A stretch of DNA of 64,000 bases, taken from assembly GCA_963819855.1 (NCBI GenBank), contig CAWFYC010000014.1, forward strand, positions 186,001-250,000, read 5' to 3'. This DNA is from JAMXLO01 sp963819855 (lineage in GTDB: Bacteria > Pseudomonadota > Alphaproteobacteria > Acetobacterales > Acetobacteraceae). Shown in pieces: positions 59,344 to 64,000 of the stretch (position 1 is the first letter of the stretch; each line of letters begins with the position of its first letter). The position numbers and the translations under genes are program-made. The notes under the pieces are model-generated. The model was not told the DNA's origin. It did not search any database and was given only the letters and a program-made list of their open reading frames with translations.

Positions 59344-60396
59344 ATGATCGATAGTCCCTATTATTCGCAGGCCGTACACGGCCCTTACGAACTGTATGAC
59401 CTCGGTGATCTCGAGTTGGAAGACGGCGGCACCATACGCGGCTGCAAACTTGCCTACGCGACGTTCGGTGCGCTCAATGCTGCCAGGGACAACGCCATCC
59501 TGATTCCCACCTGGTACTCCGGCACCAACAAGATCATCGAGCAGGTGTATATCGGCAAGGGACGGGCGCTCGACCCCGATAAGTATTTTATTGCCGTCGT
59601 CAATCAGATCGGGAATGGCCTTTCCAGCTCGCCGCACAACACTCCGCCACCGGGAGGAATGGCGTATTTTCCGCATGTGCGCATCGGCGATGACGTGCGC
59701 GCGCAGCACAAACTGGTGACGGAGAAATTTGGCGTGACGAGTCTGGCGCTGGTCGCCGGGGGGTCGATGGGCGCGCAGCAGACCTACGAATGGGCGGTAC
59801 GCTATCCCGTCATGGTAAAGCGCGCTGCGCCCATCGCCGGCACGGCGAAGAATACCATCCACGATTTTCTGTTCACTGAAACGCTGGTCGAGGCGATCAC
59901 GTCTGATCCCGGTTTCAAACAGGGTTTCTACAATTCGCCGACGGACGTGCGAGAGGGCTTGTTGCGTCATGCCAAAATGTGGGCCGTGATGGGTTGGAGC
60001 ACAGAGTTCTTCCAGCAGGAACGGCACAAGGCCCTGGGCTTCTCTTCGATTGACGATTTCGTCGTCAACTTCATGTATGCCTATTTCAGCGTGATGGACC
60101 CGAACGATCTGCTGTGCCAGGCGTGGAAATGGCAACGTGGTGACGTCAGTCGCCACACCGGGGGCAACTTGCGGGCGGCTTTGAGTCGCATCAAGGCCAA
60201 GACCTTTGTCATCCCGATGTCGTCGGATATGTTCTTCCCACCTGCCGATTGCCAAGCCGAGTGGCGCCTCATTCCCGATGCCGAGTTTCGGCCGATCGAT
60301 ACCATCGATGGGCACCTCGCGTTGTTCGGCGCGGATCCCGGTGTGATCCGGCAGCTCGATAAGCACCTGAGTGAGCTGCTGGCGACGGATGTTTAA
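59344..60396 (+). CDS. MetX-like alpha/beta hydrolase (homoserine acetyltransferase superfamily)
   Basis: A 350-aa protein. The fold and nucleophile elbow VAGGSMGAQQTYEWAVRYP are those of the homoserine O-acetyltransferase family, with later FVIPMSSDMFFPPADC (Asp) and DTIDGHLALFG (His). Many relatives in catabolic clusters are esterases rather than acetyltransferases. Following a Baeyer-Villiger enzyme, it probably hydrolyses the ester or lactone formed. ATG 59344 is preferred; ATG 59320 overlaps the edge of the intercistronic hairpin. The end overlaps the next gene by 8 bp. Confidence 0.82.
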   Translation: MIDSPYYSQAVHGPYELYDLGDLELEDGGTIRGCKLAYATFGALNAARDNAILIPTWYSGTNKIIEQVYIGKGRALDPDKYFIAVVNQIGNGLSSSPHNTPPPGGMAYFPHVRIGDDVRAQHKLVTEKFGVTSLALVAGGSMGAQQTYEWAVRYPVMVKRAAPIAGTAKNTIHDFLFTETLVEAITSDPGFKQGFYNSPTDVREGLLRHAKMWAVMGWSTEFFQQERHKALGFSSIDDFVVNFMYAYFSVMDPNDLLCQAWKWQRGDVSRHTGGNLRAALSRIKAKTFVIPMSSDMFFPPADCQAEWRLIPDAEFRPIDTIDGHLALFGADPGVIRQLDKHLSELLATDV

Positions 60397-61324
60397 ACTC
60401 GCCATACCGGACCTGATCTCGAACTCCTACTTTCCGGCGCTGGCGGCAGCCGAGCTGGGGTTCTTTCAGCGCGAGGGGATTGCGGTCTCCGCCGAGCTGA
60501 TCTTCCCGGTTGATCGCGCCTACGCGGCTCTACGTGACGGTGAAGTCGATTTTGTCGGCGGTGCCGCGCATGGCGCGCTCGCCGCGTTTCCCCAATGGCA
60601 CGGCGTCAGATTGCTCGGCGCGCTGTCGCAGGGAATGTACTGGTTCCTGGTGATGCGCACTGGGCTCGGCATCGCTCGCGGCGATCTGCTGGCCCTCCGA
60701 GGCCGGCGGATCGGCGCGGCGCCGTGGGTCGAGATGGGGCTGCGGCGGCTGTTGACTGCCGCCGGCCTCGACCTTCAGGGAGATGACATCAGGATAGGAC
60801 CGGTACCGGGAGCGACTGGTTCCGCAGTCAATTTCGGGCTCACCGCTGTCAAGGCACTCTCGGCCGGCAAGATCGACGGGTTCTGGGCAAACGGCATGGC
60901 GGCCGAGCTGGCGGTGACGACAGGTATCGGCAGCATTGTCCTCGATGTCCGCCGCGGTGACGGCCCGCCGGGTAGTTTCAACTACACGATGCCGGTGCTG
61001 GCGACGACCGAGCGGCTGATCAAACGCTCACCTGATGCCGTAGCCGCAGCGGTGCGTGCGCTGGTCGCGACACAGAACGCCCTGAAGCAGGACGTGTCGC
61101 GCGCCACCGAAGTCGGCCACAAGCGCTTTCCACCGCGCGAGGCTGGGCTGATCGCCGGCATCGTGCGCCGCGACCTGCCGTTCTACGACGCCTCGATAGA
61201 CGAGACGGGGGTGGCCGCAATCAACGCGTTCGCCCGCGATATGGGCATCCTCGCCGGTGAGGTGCCGTATGATGGCGTGGTCGCGACGCGATACCGCCAT
61301 CTCTGGCCGGTGGCGAGCCGGTGA
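60389..61324 (+). CDS. ABC-type substrate-binding-like protein (NMT1/SsuA fold) without signal peptide
   Basis: A 311-aa protein of the NMT1/ThiY/SsuA binding fold: FKLAIPDLISNSYFPALAAAELGFFQREGIAV, ALRDGEVDFVGGAAHGALAAFP, LRGRRIGAAPW, ALSAGKIDGFWAN. Members are normally exported, yet this one begins directly with the first beta strand and has no leader. ATG 60389 lies 8 bp inside the hydrolase gene, so no upstream extension is plausible without deep overlap. It could be a cytosolic ligand-binding or enzyme-like protein co-translated with the hydrolase. Confidence 0.78.
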   Translation: MFKLAIPDLISNSYFPALAAAELGFFQREGIAVSAELIFPVDRAYAALRDGEVDFVGGAAHGALAAFPQWHGVRLLGALSQGMYWFLVMRTGLGIARGDLLALRGRRIGAAPWVEMGLRRLLTAAGLDLQGDDIRIGPVPGATGSAVNFGLTAVKALSAGKIDGFWANGMAAELAVTTGIGSIVLDVRRGDGPPGSFNYTMPVLATTERLIKRSPDAVAAAVRALVATQNALKQDVSRATEVGHKRFPPREAGLIAGIVRRDLPFYDASIDETGVAAINAFARDMGILAGEVPYDGVVATRYRHLWPVASR

Positions 61325-61334
61325 ACGGACCACG

Positions 61335-62112
61335 TCACCCCGCGAACACGGGGCTTTCGGGCAGGCGGGCACCGCCGTCGACGACGATGGTTTCGCCGGT
61401 GATGTAGCTCAACTCATCGCTCGCGAGGAACACCATCGGGCCAGCGATTTCCTCCGGGCGGCCGAGCCGTTTGGCCGGGATGAAGTGGGCGATCCGTTCA
61501 GCACCGAAGCGGGCCTTGAGGCCTGAGAGACCCGGCGTGTCGATGTAGCCGGGTTCGATGGCGTTCACGGTGATGTTGTCCGCGGCCAGTTCGATGGCCG
61601 CGGTATGGATGAAGCCGGTGACCGCGGCTTTCGACGTGGCATAGGCGCCCGAACCCGGCATCGAGACCTTCGGGCCGGTGACCGAGGAGGTGACGATGAT
61701 GCGCCCGGCGCCTTGCCTGCGCATGTGCGGCAGCGACGCCTGGGTCAGCGTGAAGCAGGCTTTCACGTTGACGTTGAACAGCCGATCGAGGGTTTCGTGG
61801 TCCATTTCCTCGATGGTGCGGCGACCGAAGGCGGCAGCGTTGTGGACCATGATGTCGAGCCGGCCGCAGGTGGCGGCGGCCTCGTCGACCATGGCGCGGG
61901 TGGCGTCATGGTCGGCGATATCGACTTGGCGGAAGATCGCCTTGCCGCGCTTCGGCCTCGATCAGGCGCAAGGTTTCCTCGCCATGCGCGGCGGTGCGAG
62001 TGGCAATGACGACGACGGCTTCCTCGCGCGCGAAGGCGATCGCGATGGCGCGGCCAATGCCCTGTCCGGAGCCAGTGACGATGGCGACCTTGCCAGTGAG
62101 GCGGGTGCCCAT
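61335..62112 (-). pseudogene. Short-chain dehydrogenase/reductase, frameshifted
   Basis: From ATG 62112 the N-terminal half reads GTRLTGKVAIVTGSGQGIGRAIAIAFAREE (NAD(P) motif TGxxxGIG) and derails after LIEAEA. The rest is in another frame from about 61950: KAIFRQVDIADHDATRAMVDEAAATCGRLDIMVHNAAAFG, the Ser in VTSSVTG, active-site YATSKAAV, and IVVDGGARLP. One extra base in GAAGCGCGGCAAG (61944-61954) accounts for the shift. Restored, it would be a normal SDR of about 258 aa. It is the last gene of the peptide ABC operon. Confidence 0.8.
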
Positions 62113-62129
62113 GGGAATGTCCTCGCTGG

Positions 62130-62904
62130 TCAGGCGGCGACGTCGATGATGCCGCCGCTGGCGTCGAAGCCCTGATTGGCGCGCAGCAGTTGTTGCGAAT
62201 AGGGATCGGTGACGCGGCCCTCGGCAAGTGCGGCAGCGGTGGTCATTTCGAGCAGGCGACCGCTGTGCATGACACCGATACGGTCGCAGATATGCGCGAT
62301 GACGGCGAGGTCGTGGCTGACCATCAGCATGGTCAGGCCATGGTCGCGCCGCAGTCGGGTCAGCAGGTTGAGGATCTCGGCCTGGACGGAGACGTCGAGC
62401 GCCGAGGTGGGTTCGTCGAGCAGCAGGACTTTGGGCTCGAGAATAAGCGCGCGCGCGATGGCAACGCGCTGGCGCTGGCCGCCGCTGAGTTGGTGGGGGT
62501 AGCGGTAGCGGTGCTCGCGGCCGAGCCCGACCTCGGTGAGGGCGGCCATGATGCGATTCTCGGTGTTGCCGAGCCGGTGTATCGCGATCGGAGCACTGAG
62601 CGTCTGGTCGACCGTCTGGTTCGGATGCAGCGACCCGTAGGGGTCCTGGAAGACCATCTGAATGATCTTTCGGGATTCGCGGGGACGGCGGTTGGACAAT
62701 TCGCGACCGTTGATCACCACGCTTCCCTCGGCGTGCGGGATCAGGCCGGCGACGGCGCGAAGCACGGTGGATTTGCCGGAGCCGGATTCGCCGACCAGGC
62801 CCAGCGCGTCGCCGGCCGGAATGCGAAACGACACCTCGCGGGCGGCGCGTACCAGTCGTGGGACCGGCGCCGTAGGTGACGGAGACGCCGTCAAGTTCGA
62901 TCAA
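62130..62904 (-). pseudogene. Oligopeptide-type ABC transporter ATPase (OppF/DppF), frameshifted near the N-terminus
   Basis: The natural start is TTG 62904, overlapping the stop of the upstream ATPase (TTGA), reading IELDGVSVTYGAGP. After about 14 residues the frame must change: RLVRAAREVSFRIPAGDALGLVGESGSGKST continues in another frame and runs to 62130 with signature QLSGGQRQRVA, Walker B VLLLDEPTSALD and VSHDLAVIAHIC. One extra C in CCC at 62860-62862 explains it (GPRLVRAAREV restored). A protein could still be made from a downstream start, but it would lack the first strand. Confidence 0.8.
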
Positions 62905-63770
62905 GCGGCGGCTCCCACGGCGGCGGGAAGATCGATCAGCCATTCGGGGTCGCGCCGCAACTGCGGCAGCTCGGCGCGGCGGTGGCCGAGTTCGGGGAGG
63001 GCGTCGAGCAGACCCTTGGTATAGGGATGGCGCGCTTCATTCAGCCGGCCGGCATCGCAGACCTCGACGATCTGGCCGGCGTACATGACGAGCACCCGGT
63101 CGCAGAACGACGCGACGAGATGGAGATTGTGGCTGATGAGGATCAGCCCCATGCCGCGGCGCTTCACCATCTCGTCCATGATGGCGAGCACCTGCTGCTG
63201 GACCGACACGTCGAGCGCCGAGGTGGGTTCGTCGGCGATCAGGATGTCGGGGCCAGCGATCAGCATCATCGCGATCATGATGCGCTGGCCCATGCCGCCG
63301 GAAACCTGGTGGGCGTATTGGTGGTAGACGCGCTCGGGGTCGCGGATGTGGACGGCCTCGAGCATTTCCAGCGCGGCGGTGCGAGCGGCCTGCTTGCTGC
63401 TGCCGAAATGGTAGCGGTGCGTCTCGGCGATCTGCTTGCCCACGGTCATCACCGGATCGAGCGAATATTTCGGGTCCTGCAGCACCATGGCGATGCGCTT
63501 GCCGCGCAGGCGGCGAAATCCCCTCTCGTCGAGACGGGTCAGGTCGGTCTCGCCGAGGCGCATCTCGTCGGCCTCGACGCGACCGGGATAGGGGATCAGG
63601 CCCATGATGGCGCGGCCGGTGGTCGATTTGCCCGAGCCCGACTCGCCGACGATGCCAAGACGCTCGCGGCCGAGCGAGAAGGATACGTTGCGCACTGCAC
63701 GGAAATCGCCGTCGTCGCCGGGGTAGACGACGCGCAGATTGCGTATGGTCAGAAGCGGGCCATCGCTCAT
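62901..63770 (-). CDS. Oligopeptide-type ABC transporter ATPase (OppD/DppD)
   Basis: A 289-aa ATPase: LLTIRNLRVVYPGDDGDF, Walker A GESGSGKST, Q-loop MVLQDPKYSLDPVMTVG, signature QVSGGMGQRIM, Walker B ILIADEPTSALD, ILISHNLHLVA, and the C-terminal peptide-transporter extension EARHPYTKGLLDALPELG. It couples with OppF to energise a peptide-, nickel- or glycoside-type importer. The start overlaps the permease stop by 4 bp. Confidence 0.9.
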   Translation of the reverse strand: MSDGPLLTIRNLRVVYPGDDGDFRAVRNVSFSLGRERLGIVGESGSGKSTTGRAIMGLIPYPGRVEADEMRLGETDLTRLDERGFRRLRGKRIAMVLQDPKYSLDPVMTVGKQIAETHRYHFGSSKQAARTAALEMLEAVHIRDPERVYHQYAHQVSGGMGQRIMIAMMLIAGPDILIADEPTSALDVSVQQQVLAIMDEMVKRRGMGLILISHNLHLVASFCDRVLVMYAGQIVEVCDAGRLNEARHPYTKGLLDALPELGHRRAELPQLRRDPEWLIDLPAAVGAAA

Positions 63771-64000
63771 CCGGCGCGCGAATCCGAGACGTCGCGAAGG
63801 CCGTCGCCGAGCAGGTTGAAGCCGAGGCTGACAATGAAGATGGCCATGCCCGGGATGGTCGCGACCCACCACTGGTCAAGCAGGTACTGCCGGCCGGAGG
63901 AGACCATGGCGCCCCATTCGGGTGCGGGCGGCTGCGCGCCGAGACCGAGGAAACCGAGGCCGGCGGCGGTGAGAATGATGCCGGCCATATCGAGCGTGAG
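63767..64000 (-). CDS. Oligopeptide-type ABC transporter permease (DppC type), C-terminal part
   Basis: Truncated by the window edge. The visible 77 codons carry the end of the BPD_transp_1 domain: LTLDMAGIILTAAGLGFLGLG, then the conserved QPPAPEWGAMVSSGRQYLL and WVATIPGMAIFIVSLGFNLLGDGLRD, all typical of DppC/OppC C-termini. The TGA overlaps the ATPase start (ATGA). Confidence 0.9.
   Translation of the reverse strand, partial: LTLDMAGIILTAAGLGFLGLGAQPPAPEWGAMVSSGRQYLLDQWWVATIPGMAIFIVSLGFNLLGDGLRDVSDSRAG

Noticed and set aside
1..64000. CRISPR arrays, tRNA or rRNA genes, prophage genes
   Set aside because: No regularly spaced direct repeats, no cloverleaf-like intergenic segments and no phage structural genes were found on reading either strand. 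Small RNAs could have been missed.

Overview
The window is G+C-rich (about two thirds by eye), densely coded, and rich in short ATGA/TGATG gene overlaps. The gene content suggests an alphaproteobacterium of the Rhodospirillales/Acetobacteraceae type: D-Ala-D-Ala carboxypeptidase next to tmk, a Hint-domain beta-helix protein, many periplasmic cytochromes c and molybdenum hydroxylases, Sox genes, and alphaproteobacterial palindromic repeats. This placement is inference; there is no rRNA or other phylogenetic marker here.

Layout. 0-1.2 kb: the end of a PBP5-type carboxypeptidase read without a stop into thymidylate kinase. 1.2-3.2 kb: nested mobile DNA, a MITE-like element split by an IS1182-type transposase remnant, followed by a complete IS630 element with TA target duplication and a -1 frameshift site. 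3.2-10.6 kb (minus strand): acyl-CoA dehydrogenase, then soxA, Z, Y, X, a flavocytochrome c flavoprotein, a small cytochrome c and a two-subunit periplasmic molybdenum hydroxylase. The last seven genes overlap or nearly touch. 10.7-14.5 kb: a Zn/Mn-type ABC transporter (ATPase, permease, binding protein) followed at 3 bp by a repeat protein that looks like a beta-propeller. 14.5-22.3 kb: sugar-binding-like protein, cyclase, MFS transporter, C13 peptidase lipoprotein, epoxide hydrolase, Hint protein.

22.3-33 kb: MITE copy, HpaB-type flavin hydroxylase, frameshifted VOC protein, ClC channel with CBS domains, DenD-like dehydrogenase, diaminopropionate ammonia-lyase-like enzyme, a low-G+C glycosyltransferase, YccF, an LLM flavin enzyme and a cupin. 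33.1-38.5 kb: an ABC sugar importer with an MGH1/GH63-type hydrolase, plausibly for glucosyl- or mannosylglycerate; its ATPase carries a 5-bp duplication that shifts the frame. 38.5-46 kb: membrane protein, DUF4242 protein, DadA-like oxidoreductase, large membrane-inserted patatin, two cytochromes c. 46-52 kb (minus strand): a 2-oxoacid:ferredoxin oxidoreductase operon (FAD/Fe-S subunit, KorA, KorB) with a trailing amino-acid-type binding protein. 52.3-57.3 kb: CoxL-type hydrolase, 5'-3' exonuclease, alpha/beta hydrolase, second LLM enzyme. 57.3-64 kb: MITE copy, then Baeyer-Villiger monooxygenase, MetX-like hydrolase and a leaderless binding protein, facing a peptide-type ABC operon whose SDR and OppF genes are both frameshifted.

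Themes: oxidative periplasmic metabolism feeding cytochromes c, broad catabolism with many solute importers, and local genome decay (four frameshifted genes, nested elements, element-derived stop codons). No tRNA, rRNA, CRISPR array or prophage was seen.
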